In this document: one piece after another, positions 39,234 through 51,539 of the stretch
Layout of the letters: every line of letters begins with the position of its first letter
Position numbering within the stretch: position 1 is the first letter of the stretch
Assembly: GCF_000150275.1 (NCBI RefSeq)
Contig: NW_002060945.1
Coordinates: 8,081,650 to 8,145,649, forward strand
Direction of reading: 5' to 3'
Length of the DNA stretch: 64,000 bases
Source of the DNA: Trichoplax adhaerens
Taxonomy: Eukaryota; Placozoa; Uniplacotomia; Trichoplacea; Trichoplacidae
Position numbers and translations under genes: made by a program
The notes under the pieces: model-generated
Seen by the model: only the letters and a program-made list of their open reading frames with translations
Told to the model about the DNA's origin: nothing
Database searches by the model: none

Positions 39234-41845
39234 CTTTATTTGCTACCAGCTATAGGATGGTAATAGCACTACTTTAATCACGCTTGACCAAAAGTTACGG
39301 CGTCGTTTGAAATATTTAAATATCTCCAATCTGCAATAATATTCAATTATTTCAAATGAGAGTTGAAAAATTTAAAGTTCAAAGCAGATTTTTGTTTTAA
39401 TCATAATATTGATCAATTTATTATATACGATCATTATAGGCGGTGGAAAATATCTGAAAAAGAGTTCTATACGCATAAAGATACAGTTTGAGTGATGGCA
39501 ACATTAATTTTTATAAGAACAAATTCTCCGCACTCATCAGCACTTACTTATAATTCGAACTATATTTTAGTTATAAGATAATGTTTGCATATAGAAAGAA
39601 AGTGATGCTATTAAGGAGGGTTGATGCTCATTATTAGAGAATTCAATTACTGGAGTGTGTCGACACTTACCGAAGCCAATTAATGTAATTTCGTTAAGGT
39701 GAAGCCAATCTAAGACTATCTTAATAAGAAAATTTGCAAAGGTTACTCAGTAAACTAATTTATTTTTTTTTATCAGTTTATAAATAGCTAGAGAAACTGT
39801 AAAGAAATTAGGAAGATTCTATCGCTTCCAGACTTCTCTAGCGAGGTTTGTTCTGCTATGAGGACAATCACTAGCAGAGCTTTAAATATATGCTCGGACT
39901 GCTTGTTTATTCTATTTCAAGATTTCGCAGCGCAGTTTCCGAGACTCATTACCATAATTATTTTCGGTATATTGTATAATATTGGATCCCTTAAATGCAT
40001 GAAGATTCGCATCAACAAATTTTCGGTTTAAAAAATTTAACGAACGATGGCTGTATACGCTTAAGCTTTAGCTATAGGTCTACAGCTTTAAACGTGACTG
40101 CAAATCATGTGGACGTCATGCTGAAACCTTTCTGATGCAATCAGACAGTCTTCTATATTTATTTATCTAGTCTATATATATATATATATATATACAGTAC
40201 AATTATCTGATCAATTGTAGGTTAGAAAGATCTAGATACGTGTATACATGTTCTATTAGTGTTTGGTGGACATTGTTGTTACCGTACACTATAAAGTAAT
40301 AACGAATTAGACTTGTTCATTTAAAACTAATTCTTAATAGTTATTACTATAAGTAATATCGACTACACCATCAAAATTAAGTCTATGAATCATACTTGTA
40401 TAAGATCATGACTAAAAAATTGAGGAGTTATTATGCTACCGTAGTTTAGGGTAAACCAGAGAATAAATCATGAAATCATATATTAGCCACATGAGGTCGG
40501 TCTATGCTATGGAATGTTGGTAAATTTTATCTATTCTTTCATAAGGTGTCACGTAATAATATTTCAAAAATCTCGATATTGAACTTTGCTCCAACTGTTT
40601 TAGGAAAGATAACTTCCTATCATTTGATTAAGGATTTAATAATTGGTCTTGATTGCGCAAAAACTGGTAAGAGTAGCGCGTTTATTTTAATACGGATAGG
40701 AATAGAGTTGCTGTAGATAATGTTCACAGCATGAAAAACAAAGATAGGGAAAAACATCAGTTATACCTTATTAAAAAAGAAAACTCGTATTAGGCCGTAG
40801 AATCACTATATTGGCAGAAATCATGCATACGGGATAGTTTCAGTAATTAGCGCATTATATCGAATAGATGGCATCTTCATACGTTTCTTGTACATTGGAA
40901 TGAACATAAATTAAAAATCTTGCGAAAAATTCCCATATGTCTACTCGTATAAATAATAAAATTGTGCATTTTTAAATAAAAACGTAATTTATTAAATTTG
41001 TTGTAATAAAATCAAGGTTACAACAACACGATTTAATTCAAAGAGTAATTTTGGTTATGTTAAATTATTGATAGTTCAAGCTAGATGACGACAGTAATAA
41101 GCCTACGATGACCACATGCCTCATGGTTGCATGAGTAAGTTATAAATTTTTATTTCATTTAAGAATACGTCCGCATACCATAAAGCATAGACAGGAAAAT
41201 TCTACATTTTCAAAACAACAGAGGGAGATATTTTATAAATGTTTCCCGCCTATATTATTATCAATTTTCTGGCTTGATCGTTGCTAGGAATCAAAGTTCA
41301 TAGATTCATTTTATTATCATTTGTCGTACTAAGCCACATAGCGACAGAATACCGCATCAGCAAAATAAGATCGATAAAATTTTTACAGCAAGCTTTAAAA
41401 TTCACTTTATTATTTTCAAAGTAAAGTTGATGTAGTATTCCGAGCATAAGGCGATAGATTATAAAGCAGAATTACTAATTTAATTATGGTGATTATTTTA
41501 CATCTTGAAAGCCAATAAAAGCATAAATTTCGTAGAGGCAATTGATGGTATTGACAGCAAATAAAATTACCTGCATATACATGTACTGTATGTACATTTT
41601 CGTGCTTATATTTAATTTTTACCGCCAGTCTGAACTGATATTATTCCCGCTTCAGAAGTTCTTGAAAAATTTTTTGTACTAACATTGAAATATATACAAG
41701 AATAAAACCTTCAAGTAATATAATCACCAACCTCCATTATAATTAGATTACGGCTATCACTTTCCAACTAACATGACATTATCGAAGGAATAAACGATGT
41801 GTTTACAGTTTGGCAATCTGGCATCTACTTGAAGATGTATCTTTG
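39234..41845. other. Intergenic region upstream of the oxidase
   Basis: 2.6 kb between the oxidase start and the RRP8 stop codon. It contains a (TA)n run and otherwise undistinguished AT-rich sequence. A 70-codon open frame at 40504-40716 has no recognisable feature and is probably chance. Confidence 0.5.
40173..40194. repeat. (TA)11 microsatellite
   Basis: Eleven uninterrupted TA dinucleotides, immediately followed by a CAGTAC word. Confidence 0.9.
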
Positions 41846-44800
41846 CTATCGTTTCTTATATACACATGGTTTCAATAAGGATAAATTAGCTACTTCAGTA
41901 TTACTTTTCTTTAGCTGTTTTGATACTTCAACGAACTGGAAGCGGATAAACATTTTCGATAATACAAGCTAGAATAGATATAAAACAAAATATGATAAAT
42001 TTTTATAAATTGATACACTTCTTTGAATGCCATAGATTAAACAATACTGATTCGTATAACCTGTTCTACCCTAATAAAGATAGAATATATCGAACAGAAT
42101 ATACCTTCTCCTTTAATTTAAATCCAAACATCGATAAAGAACGAACGAATCTAGCTTCATGCTCAATCCTACTTAGAACTTCCGCAATTAGGAGGATTCC
42201 TCTATACGAAAGTGTAATTTTCGGTAAGGCATATAACAGTTAATTATGCTGACAGAAATGGTGTTTGATTAATTATCCATCTACCCTGGTTTAAGTATGC
42301 GCTTTGCTTCTTTAACATAATCTAGTAAATTGGTGCCCATAAGAGCCAAACAAAAGACGACCATATCCACATGAGCATCCTCTAGCGGCGTCTTAAAAGT
42401 TGGCAAAAATTTAAAATTAGCATTTCTTATAGCATCTAAAGACGGTATCACCATACTGTTATATTAGCTGCTGATTACACTGCTTTATCGTCTACTAGTA
42501 ACTCTAAAGCCAATGAAAGGTAAATATCAACCAGATAGCACAGTTTTAGAAGTTATACTGTGCATATCGTATTACTGTAGATCGAAGTACTAATTTACTA
42601 TACCGTGTGCATCATTTTAACTGTAGTCTACATACGTTTGCCATATCGCAAGCAATGATGTGGTCGGCGCGAGAAGCTAAGTCAATAGAATAGACTTTAT
42701 TTGGAACTGACTGAGCCAAGCGACCTTCGCCACAACCTAAATCGGCAATAATTAAGTCTTTGGATCTAATAGAAGAGGTGGAGTTCAAAAGTATCAGGTT
42801 AAATTAAATACTTCCTTATGTATGAGCAGCAAATACTATATAAGATTATGTATAACCAGCCACCCAAAAAAGCTCTCGGCCGGCGAATATATTCAGAGAT
42901 TCTAAGTAAAGTAATATTAAAGCATATACAGTACGAGTATAATCTCCTAGGGATGTTAATTGTACGTGAGCATTTTAATACCATATAATAATTAAATCGG
43001 GCGTATAAAATATGCCGTGCTACCCAATATGCATCGTATCAACTTTCCATTTTAAATATCTTACTTTTAATTCCTAATATCGAAGTACGTATACGAGTAT
43101 ACAGTATTTTTGTTAATTTTAAGAATTTTCTTTTGAAAGTTACACACGTGCAAATAGATTACACAAGTTGGTCATGGTTGCTTCTACTTCAACCACTGAA
43201 TTTTAACGAAAGAATTTATTATTGTAGAAATGATTCAGTGCACGTAAGACTTGCACGCACTTTGGTATTAAATACATGCATGATGCTACCACAATCGTTC
43301 ACTGGATCTTTCTTCAAACAAAGTAATTTGAGCAGAACTACCACCATGCATGAAAACAGTTACTTGGATTTTATAGAAAAATTAGGCTACTAATGCACTT
43401 CCTCAAGCATTAAGTATTCGATTTATCTAGATTGTCTCTACAAATACCCGTCTCTTATAAAGGATTTATTTATTCATTCACTTTTTTTCAGGCCTATTTA
43501 TTTTAGAGCAACTTTATGACGATATAAGATAAATCGAACATGGCTCAATATTATACCAATACAAATGGTGTATTGTAGATATGCAGTAAAGTACATACTA
43601 TAGAGTAAACGGCATGCATTCACTTCAAGCTTTTTAACCTAATAAACATTTCATATTGTAATGTTGTATCATTGATTCGAAAGCACTATATCGAGAGCAA
43701 CAGATTAGCTTATAAGTGTACTTGGGCTGGTCTTTTGACTTGGTGTGCAGAGGTCTGGCCCAAAGTGCATCTTCTTTTCTAACTGTCGGTAATTTCAAGC
43801 TAGTACAAGTAGTGAAAGTTATGTAGCTACTGATTTTGCATGCACTATACTAATGCAGTAACAAATGCACCTACTCCTAAGCAAATTACCCATGATGTTC
43901 CAGCTAGGGTACGTTTATTCAGTTCATGGCATTACCTACGATGCTAATCTATTGCAATGTCAATCCTGAGCATGCTAGGCTACAGTATAGTGGTGTGCTT
44001 ATCTCATGTCAAGGACTGGTACTAAAGGATAAATATCTTTTAGTAGGGGAAATTACAAAGTGTTGCAAATGTTTGGACTGGACTTTTGACTTGGTCTACA
44101 GAGGTCTGGCCCCAAAGTGCATCTTCTTTTCTAACTGTCGGTAATTTCAAGCTAGTACAAGTAGTGAAAGTTAAGTAGCTACTGATTTTGCATGCACTAT
44201 ACTAATGCAGTAATAAAATGCACCTGCTCCTAAGCAAATTACCCATGATGTTCCAGCTAGGGTACGTTTATTTTTAGTTCATGGCATTGCCTACGATGCT
44301 AATCTATTGCAATGTCAATCCTGAGCATGCTAGGATACAGTAAAGCGGTGTGCTCATCTTATGTCAAGGACTGGTACTAAAGGATCAATATCTTTTAGTA
44401 GGGGAAATTACAAAAAGCAAATGTTTGGACAGAAGGTGAGCATAGTACCGTGCTGTATCATATTTCGATGAGATGCAGTCTTCATCATGCTCTAGTCAAA
44501 AGGGTATAGCAGTCAAAGATGCAGTCTTCATCATTCTCTACTCAAAAGGGTATAGCAGTCAAAGATGCAGTCTTCATCATGCTCTAGTCAAAAGGGTATA
44601 GCAGTCAAAGATGCAGTCTTCATCATGCTCTACTCAAAGGGTATGGCAGTCATCATCTCGGATGGTAATGTCTATCTCACCTATTTCTGATGAAATCGAT
44701 GATGTTATCCAACGGATTGATAGGCCATTTATCAACCTGAGTTTGGAATCCAGAATGATAAATATCAAAGAGATTGGGATCACTTTTAAACATATGAAAC

Positions 44801-45219
44801 GCTTCCAATCCTTTGATAGTATAGAGTTTCTCATTGACCCAGCGAAATCTTCCAGCTTGTAGTCTCTGAGCAAACTTATTATTTCCTTGTGTTTGGTATT
44901 GACCTGAGCCAACCTTGGTGTCTTTGCTGGTTGCTTGTACATTAGATAGACCTACACCATTTGCATGCAACTTGTCCATCTCCGATCGCTTACTGTTGTC
45001 TGACAATTTGACCTGAACTGGTGTGGACTTTAAGGGATCGGTATACAGTGGACAAGCCTTGACCCTCTTTTCAACATTAGCAAGCATCTTCTTGTTCCTC
45101 TTATCCCTTATTCTCTTTCTGAAATGATTCCATTGCTTGCCTGTTAATTTCTTGAATAGTTGGAATTCTGCATAGGAATAGCGATTTTCATCACCCCGAC
45201 GGTGATTTAAGGATAGCAT
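41846..45219 (-). CDS. RRP8: RRP8-type rRNA-processing SAM methyltransferase
   Basis: Five minus-strand exons with agreeing phases: 44681-45219, 42636-42765, 42285-42391, 42105-42201, 41846-41968; 331 aa (human 456). RRP8/nucleomethylin is a nucleolar Rossmann methyltransferase that makes the m1A mark in large-subunit rRNA in yeast and human. It also takes part in the energy-dependent silencing complex in mammals. The N-terminal third is lysine-rich and basic ([18 protein letters not shown]). The conserved domain starts [17 protein letters not shown] and continues with [20 protein letters not shown]. Next come SAM motif [14 protein letters not shown] (motif about residues 186-193), FDLAS-like [37 protein letters not shown], and the family-typical end LKPCVYKKR. 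The start is the first ATG after an in-frame stop; a further 5' exon cannot be excluded. Intron 1 (1.9 kb) holds three repeat arrays. Confidence 0.93.
43722..44423. repeat. 351-bp direct tandem duplication in RRP8 intron 1
   Basis: Copy 1 is 43722-44072 and copy 2 is 44073-44423. They are nearly identical, with landmarks AGAGGTCTGGCCC, GCATCTTCTTTTCTAACTGT, GATGTTCCAGCTAGGGTACG and GTCAAGGACTGGTACTAAAG. Few substitutions separate them, so the duplication is recent. An open frame at 43926-44144 spans the junction and is an artefact of the repeat. Confidence 0.92.
44471..44652. repeat. 46-bp minisatellite, about 4 copies, in RRP8 intron 1
   Basis: Units start at 44471, 44517, 44563 and 44609. 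Each reads AGATGCAGTCTTCATCATGC, then a TCTASTCAAAAGGGTATAGCAGTCA-type remainder. Odd and even units alternate at the CTAG/CTAC position, which hints at a 92-bp higher-order doubling. The array ends only about 28 bp from the donor of RRP8 exon 1 (44680). Confidence 0.93.
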
Positions 45220-45380
45220 TGGCAATGGAGGGATTTGCAGACGATAGCGTTATTCGCTTCTTCTGCAGATTTCCTGTGCTCAATATCAAGGCAAATTTTG
45301 TACACAACCCGATCAGCTGGAAGAGAAATTCTCTTCTACTGTAAGTCGGTATAGTTGCTATAGACATGTCGCGAAATTCA

Positions 45381-45481
45381 GGTACAGTACAGCGTACAGT
45401 ACAGTACTGTACGCTCTACACGCCTAGTACTGTAGTGTACTGTACTGTACGTACAGTACAGTATACTGTAGTGTACAGTAC
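45381..45481. repeat. GTACAGTAC palindrome cluster upstream of RRP8
   Basis: About 100 bp built almost only from GTACAGTAC, GTACTGTAC and TACGTA words, many of them perfect palindromes that overlap. It is the densest example of the family seen also near 18300-18960. Confidence 0.8.
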
Positions 45482-45764
45482 TCGATCCAAATTGTACCGC
45501 CCCCCCTTTGGACAGGAGTGACAATGGTTATGCACGAAGTATCGTTTGGAATGGCGTCATCTCTGCCTCTTGACCCTTGACTGCAGTCAGTCAGCTACAG
45601 CACGTTTGATCTGCCAAGTGACGTGCCAGCGTTGCAAATCCTAATTGCAATGCAGTGCAGCCCAGTAGTATTTTGTGGATGGATTACTCAATGTAATAAG
45701 ATGAATCAATCTCTGTGCCTTCGTTATGCTTGAAGTATAGTCCGATTTGAGTCAGGCTTACATC

Positions 45765-46626
45765 CAACTTCCAGAAGAACTGGACAATTTGGTTCTGCTG
45801 TACAGTGTACAAGTGTACAGTATACAGTAGTGTATACTGTATACACTCGTGTACTCGTCCGCCGCAAACGATGATCCATTTAGACTGCTATAATCCTATT
45901 TCTGGCGTACAGCCTACTGTAGCTAACTGAAGTTGAGTGATTGCGCAATACCTTATTACAGTCACAGTACTTTCCGTTATACGGTACTGTAGTGTACAGT
46001 GTACTGTACACTGCACAGTACTGTACTGTATGGTACTGTATGGTACTGTGTACAGTACAGTGACCACAGCGGCTCACCATTGAAGCCATCGCATTGCCAT
46101 TGATGATTGGCTGAGTGTCTGCATTTCTCAGACAGTCGTGTCAATTCTCAGGGAAACGAACCAACGCCACGACGTCCAACATAGGTGAATGACGCTTCCA
46201 AAGCGTCAAGGAAGTTGATTGCAACGCGTCCATTGAAATCAACGCAACTTCCAGAAGAACTTGGACAATTTGTTTATGCTGCACAAACGATGATCCATTT
46301 AGACTGCTATAATCCTATTTCTGGCGTACAGCCTACTGTAGTCAGCTGAAGTTGAATGATTGCGCAATACCTTGTTACAGTACAGTACTCTCCGTTATAC
46401 AGTACTGTACACTGTACAGTGACCTAGACCTTGAGTGACCACAGCGGCTTACCATTGACGCCTTCGCATTGCCATTGATGATTGGCTGAGTGTCTGCATT
46501 TCTCAGACAGTCGTGTCAATTCTCAGGGAAACGAACCAACGCCACGACGTCCAACATAGGTGAATGACGCTTCTAAAGCGTCAAGGAAGTTGATTTCAAC
46601 GCGTCCATTGAAATCAACGCTACTGT
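45765..46626. repeat. 480-bp tandem duplication before the MGAT2-like gene
   Basis: Copy 1 starts at 45765 and copy 2 at 46245, both with CAACTTCCAGAAGAAC. Both carry AACGATGATCCATTTAGACT, CTATTTCTGGCGTACAGCCT, GATGATTGGCTGAGTGTCTG and a tail around CACGACGTCCAACATAGGTG. Copy 2 lacks parts of the GTAC palindrome runs, so the copies differ chiefly in palindrome content. The duplication ends about 120 bp before the ATG at 46748. Confidence 0.9.
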
Positions 46627-46747
46627 CGTCAGTCTTGTGTCGCAAAGAAATGATTCCAATTTTGGGGGCACCCAGGTTGCCGCCACCTTGAATCCAATTT
46701 GAAAGCAAAAATTGGACTGTTGAGCATGGAATAATTCCAATCATTCC

Positions 46748-49700
46748 GTGGTAGGCATTGGTACCAAATTGATACAGTCAGCGCAGATGGCTCGGTATAC
46801 TTGTCATCAATTTTACATTCTTTTCCAACTATGTCTAGTATTGATTTTGATACAGTGGACAATCCATCATGTCAATTATGCCAGTGATCGTTTATACCAA
46901 CGCCGTAATGGCGCGTTCAAGCTGCATTCCCTACAGCAGTCAGTCCAAGTTGAAAAGGCGAACCATAGGATCAGAAAATTAAGTAATAATAGTCGTCAAT
47001 CAGTCAATTTAATCACCATCGAAAGTGCTAGACGTAGTAACCGTGATATCTTTCCTGTCAAGTCTTATTTTATACCAATGGTGATTTTTTCATCATTTCG
47101 GCTCCATTATATCACTCAATTATTACAATCATTAAAAGTGGCTGCTATGACTGCTAATTTAGATGGCGCAAGCCCTTGCTTATTTGTATTACATCGGAAT
47201 AAGGATGTTTCACAACAGCATATCCGTGATATGCAACGACTGTTGAATACCATTCAATTTTGTAAGGTGTACCAGTGGAGAGTGCATGCTCCTAATCAAG
47301 GCAAAAGGACAGCTTCGTCCTTTAAAGCTGTCTGGTTTGATGCTGTTAAAAGAGCCTTTGAAAGCCAAAGTAAGTTCGAAATTAAAATACTGTAGTATGA
47401 ATCCTGCGCTATGACCAAGTCGCGTAGCTCGTATTTCTTCTTCACAACGTAATAACTGGTAGTAGTAGATCAAGTTGTAATTCATATCAATTAGCATTGA
47501 ATGGATCAAGGCCCATCATATTTTCTTGATAATTAACCAAAATGAGTACTAGTCTGGTTTTGTTACTTATTTTCTGTTCTATTGTCCATGATTATTATAA
47601 TAATATTAATGATATGGAACACACGTTTGCGGTATACAACCTATCAAATGGACTGTATACAGTATGTTATGGCCAATCCTAGAACATCAACTCGACTATT
47701 TCTTTATACTTACTTTTCATTAGAATAAAGTCTGTTCTACAGCATTCTTATGGACAGACTGAATGGAGTTGACAAAATCTACTAATCGCTTACCTTGACT
47801 ACTATTGGTACTCAAGATACGAAAATCACTCTTCTAATTTACTCACCACCGTAATACAGAATAGTATACTATTATACCGGTGCTGTCTTCTTATTGATAG
47901 TGTACATAAAGTGTTTGTAAATGATTTTTTTTTCAAAACTTAATCAATCAATCATCATAATGCAGAATACTAATCTACTATACAGTACTCTTATTAGCAG
48001 ACTTCATGGAAATGATAGAAATCTATCAATAGCTATCGTAGTACTCTTTGGACTCTAGATATTTCGTAAATGACTATTTCTTCAAACTTAATAATCACCA
48101 TAAAATACAGAATACCATTCTAGTATACCGTACAGTATTATTATTAGCAGACATGCTAGAGAGGACACAATCTACTAATTACTCACGTACTACTAATTGT
48201 ACTCAAAATAGATACTGGAATGATCTAGTTTACGTTTATGCATGCATATTCAGTTACTGACAGTAGAATACAGCCGTTTTGATCACCTTTACTTTCTACA
48301 CTCTGATAGGACTTTCTATGTCAGTAATGTCATCTTCAGCTGATTTGAAGCTGACTTGAATGGTATCCTCAACTATATCAACTCGTATACCTTATGTGCG
48401 TTAACTCTATAATAAACTATAAATGATTGCTAGTAGAACAAAGATACTGTGTATGGAAGGTACCCTCTTGCTATTGATCCAACCTAATGATGCCTTTTAA
48501 CTGGAACGAGTCAATTTTCATTTATCAACATTTTTCCATAATTGAATGTGATTTATCAATCAATTGATCTGCTATATACAATTTATTACTAGTATGGTAT
48601 TTTAGTGCCTCAAGTTCGAATATACTAATTAAACTATAATAATTCATATCAATCGAGATGCCAATTGCAATAGTACTCAGAATACTAATAGCTTATTCAA
48701 TTATAATTTGTTCCAACAATTTTGATACTCTTAGTACCCATAATAGACGTTATATTATGCTAGGCCAAATATTACTTGATAATTCAGAATGTTGTCTTTT
48801 GTACCAAGATAGCTGGAAAGAATTTTTAAAGTATTCAACATAGATTACGTATTAAGCAACTGCTATGAATTATGAATTTTAAATTTGAGTGGTAGATGCA
48901 ACTGTATTTGCTTTTATTGGATTGAATATATTACAACCGATATTCATGTTCTTTTGCCTAGTTTTAGTACCGATTCGTTTCCAGTAGTTAAATAATGTCG
49001 CTATTTGCTCGGGATTGGAATAGCGGCTATATTCAGACACTGTTAAAATTTGCGATTAATTGAACACTATTTCCTGATAGATAAAATAATAGGTTAATTT
49101 TCTACTTTATAGTATCCTTATTATGATGTATTACAATTCTATAGTATCGCCATGATATACAGTAAATATTTTAACAGACAATGAAGAACTGCTATAGCTT
49201 TGCTATAATGCGTAAAATTAGTTACAACAACCAATATAGCCTCTTTCACTCGTAACTTTCTGTGATCCTCCAAATTTCGAAGACTATACGTTTATCAGAG
49301 ATGAATGAATAAAATCGATAAATTTTATAATGAGTTTCATAGTTATGCAACAGTTGAACTGCTAGTATTTAATCATCTATCTAGTTTCTCATATTTAGCA
49401 GTACATGAATATTAATCTAAATTCCTAGAGCCGTTACAGCAAATAGAGAACAAGCGTGAAATTACGACGTGATATTCATTGAAATGTAATTTCCGGCATA
49501 TGCATACTAGTAATAGATATGTGGTAACGTTTTTGCGATGTTGGTCTTACGTGAAGTACAAGTTCGCATACTACTGATGTAACTATAGATCAGGGGATAC
49601 TGGATCCATTATGTATTCCTGTACATGATAACAACGGATAGAACATTTCATTTTGTGAAGTTAATTTCGCAATCTGTCCTAATCGATCATTTGCAATTAC

Positions 49701-50784
49701 TGTATAATGGTAATGTTGCTTCAAAATTTACTTTAATAATAGTGAATGAAGACAAACAACCGCATATGTATTTAATGTAGTATCCAACCAATCATCCCGT
49801 AACCACAATGTATAATCTGTAAACTATGAGTGATATTGATTGATAATAAATTTAGCAGTAATTCATGCACATCTTTTCGACATGTAACACCTAGCTTTTA
49901 TCTTTGCATAATTTGTAACTTTAACCCATGATTTTTACGATTTTTATGATTTAATGTTGACGTTGCCTGTAACGTTAGCAAAAAGTATACCTTTATGAAC
50001 AACTTTACTGTAGGTCACAACACTAGCTAGTGCTATTTACAGGACGCACAAGTACAATTATAGTAATGTTATTTTTTTATAACTTTTAGAGTTTGCTACT
50101 AGTACATCATCGTATGAAGATGATATCATCTTTTTGGAAGACGACATTATCTTATCGCCGGATGCGTTAAAAGTCTTCAGATATGGTATTTATCAGAAAA
50201 ATCGGCATAATAGCGTGATTGCTGTTGCATTAGGAGGTTGGTCGGGTGAGAACGTTATTAATGCACATCCTGATACATTTATCGTGCGCCGTTCATTCCA
50301 TTTTCCTTCTATGGCATATGCGTTTAATATGTCAACTTGGAAAATCATCAAGTCCTCTAAATTCTTAAAGCATCGCAATAGAGATTGGTCAGAAGCTTTA
50401 GGCGATATCGTTAATAGACGATTGGGTTGGGTGCCTTATTTTATTGTACCTACACTTGGCCGTATTTGGCATATTGGTTCTCAAGGTTTAGGTTTAAGAG
50501 GAGATTCATCTATGAGGCGCCATGTTGAATTACGCGCTCATTGGACTAAGGCGCCACGATTAATTAATTTCCACAGTGCAAAAGTAAATAAAGGTTACAG
50601 AGATCTATTTGGTTTTTATTGTGGTCAATTTATTCTAAAGTCATCGTTATGTCCAAGATCATATATTCGATTTCCTCCCGGCAGAAGGTTTGATATTATT
50701 TGCATAGATGCAGGGAATGGTCCGGAACCTTGCTTGCGGAAATATCCGTATCTTGAAAGAGATTTTACTAATTGGATTCATTAA
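46748..50784 (+). CDS. MGAT2-like (GT16) N-acetylglucosaminyltransferase, type II membrane
   Basis: Two exons, 46748-47369 and 50090-50784, joined in phase 1 across a 2.7-kb intron; 438 aa (human MGAT2 is 447). A second ATG at 46787 gives MARYTCHQFYILFQLCLVLI, a typical type II start, and may be the true one. The hydrophobic anchor is followed by a stem and then by a fold with SSFRLHYITQLLQSLK and LLNTIQFCKVYQ, like the MGAT2 N-terminal half. Exon 2 opens with an acidic metal/nucleotide-sugar motif, FLEDDIILSPD (222-232; MGAT2 has LLEEDHYLAPD), and continues to NRDW (304-307) and VPTLGRIWHIGSQG with His335, matching the NWDW...PRIFHAG order. MGAT2 adds the second antennary GlcNAc to N-glycans in the Golgi. 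The C-terminal cysteine pattern differs from vertebrate MGAT2, so a lineage-specific GT16-like activity is possible. Confidence 0.68.
47908..48150. repeat. Degenerate ~140-bp repeat in the MGAT2-like intron
   Basis: Two related stretches, about 47908-48010 and 48056-48155, share GTAAATGA, TTCAAACTTAAT, ATAATGCAGAATAC-like and TATTAGCAGACATG-like landmarks. A weaker third relative lies near 47840-47900. The copies are old and diverged. Confidence 0.5.
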
Positions 50785-51506
50785 TTTGAAATGCATCGGC
50801 TTAAGCTTTGGTTGCATAATGGATTGCTACAATTCGCCCCATTATAACACGATATTTATTTATCTTTACAATCTTATAAAGATTGTGAAGCGACCTTCAT
50901 TGAAATCAAGATTTTATTTTGCGATTCATCCATAATCCGGTCCTAAAGTTAAATTTCGATAATAGTACAATAATCCCAAAATATCGAAAATCGAAATAAG
51001 ATTTACAAGAGCATTTTATGAATGTTTTAATGTTATTATACTTGACACTAAAGCATATATCTTGTAAAAAATTGATTCATCTGTTACTAAGAACAACTTA
51101 ATGTATTAACACCTGCAGCTAACCGATGGCAACAAAAGACTTCATTGAATATCAGTTGCATGACATGCCTATATATCCTGTCGTAAATTATTTAAATTTT
51201 AATTAGTTAAACAAATTAGTTATGCTGTATATGTTGCATCAATGGCATTCAGACTTTAAATATTGATTGAAGAACTGAGCGAGGCTTTCATAAGTTGGAC
51301 TAGTATTCTGTTGATATATTTAATATGCTTAATTTTGATATATTTTAACTAATTAATTGCTGAAATATCTTTGTTATACCTAAATATATCCGAATTTACA
51401 AATCATTTCTGGTAGAAAATATGATCTAAAAATTGTACTAATTAAAATGAGCATAAGTTAACCGTCAATAATATAATCTATGCAGTAATATGACAATGTA
51501 TTGTAC

Positions 51507-51539
51507 CATAGACTACTAGAAGAAACATAGTAGTCTATG
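51507..51539. other. Perfect 12-bp stem, 9-nt loop hairpin
   Basis: CATAGACTACTA at 51507-51518 is followed by a 9-nt purine-rich loop and the exact reverse complement at 51528-51539. It lies in intergenic DNA. It may be a structured RNA fragment, a mobile-element remnant or chance. Confidence 0.6.

Larger units (their letters stand above)
45220..46747. other. Divergent spacer, RRP8 to MGAT2-like gene, repeat-filled
   Basis: 1.5 kb between two genes transcribed away from each other. Nearly all of it is repeated sequence: a palindrome cluster, then a 480-bp duplication (separate entries). The minus-strand frames here lie inside repeats and are not genes. Confidence 0.5.

Noticed and set aside
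41992-42243. Plus-strand 83-codon open frame
   Set aside because: It is antisense to the RRP8 exon encoding [13 protein letters not shown], which is homologous and phase-compatible.
44471-44652. Regular 46-bp repeats that look like a CRISPR array
   Set aside because: There are no unique spacers; the whole 46 bp repeats, and it lies in an intron of an animal gene. It is a minisatellite.
44611-44862. Plus-strand 83-codon open frame
   Set aside because: It overlaps RRP8 exon 1 antisense and the minisatellite; RRP8 homology is clear on the minus strand.
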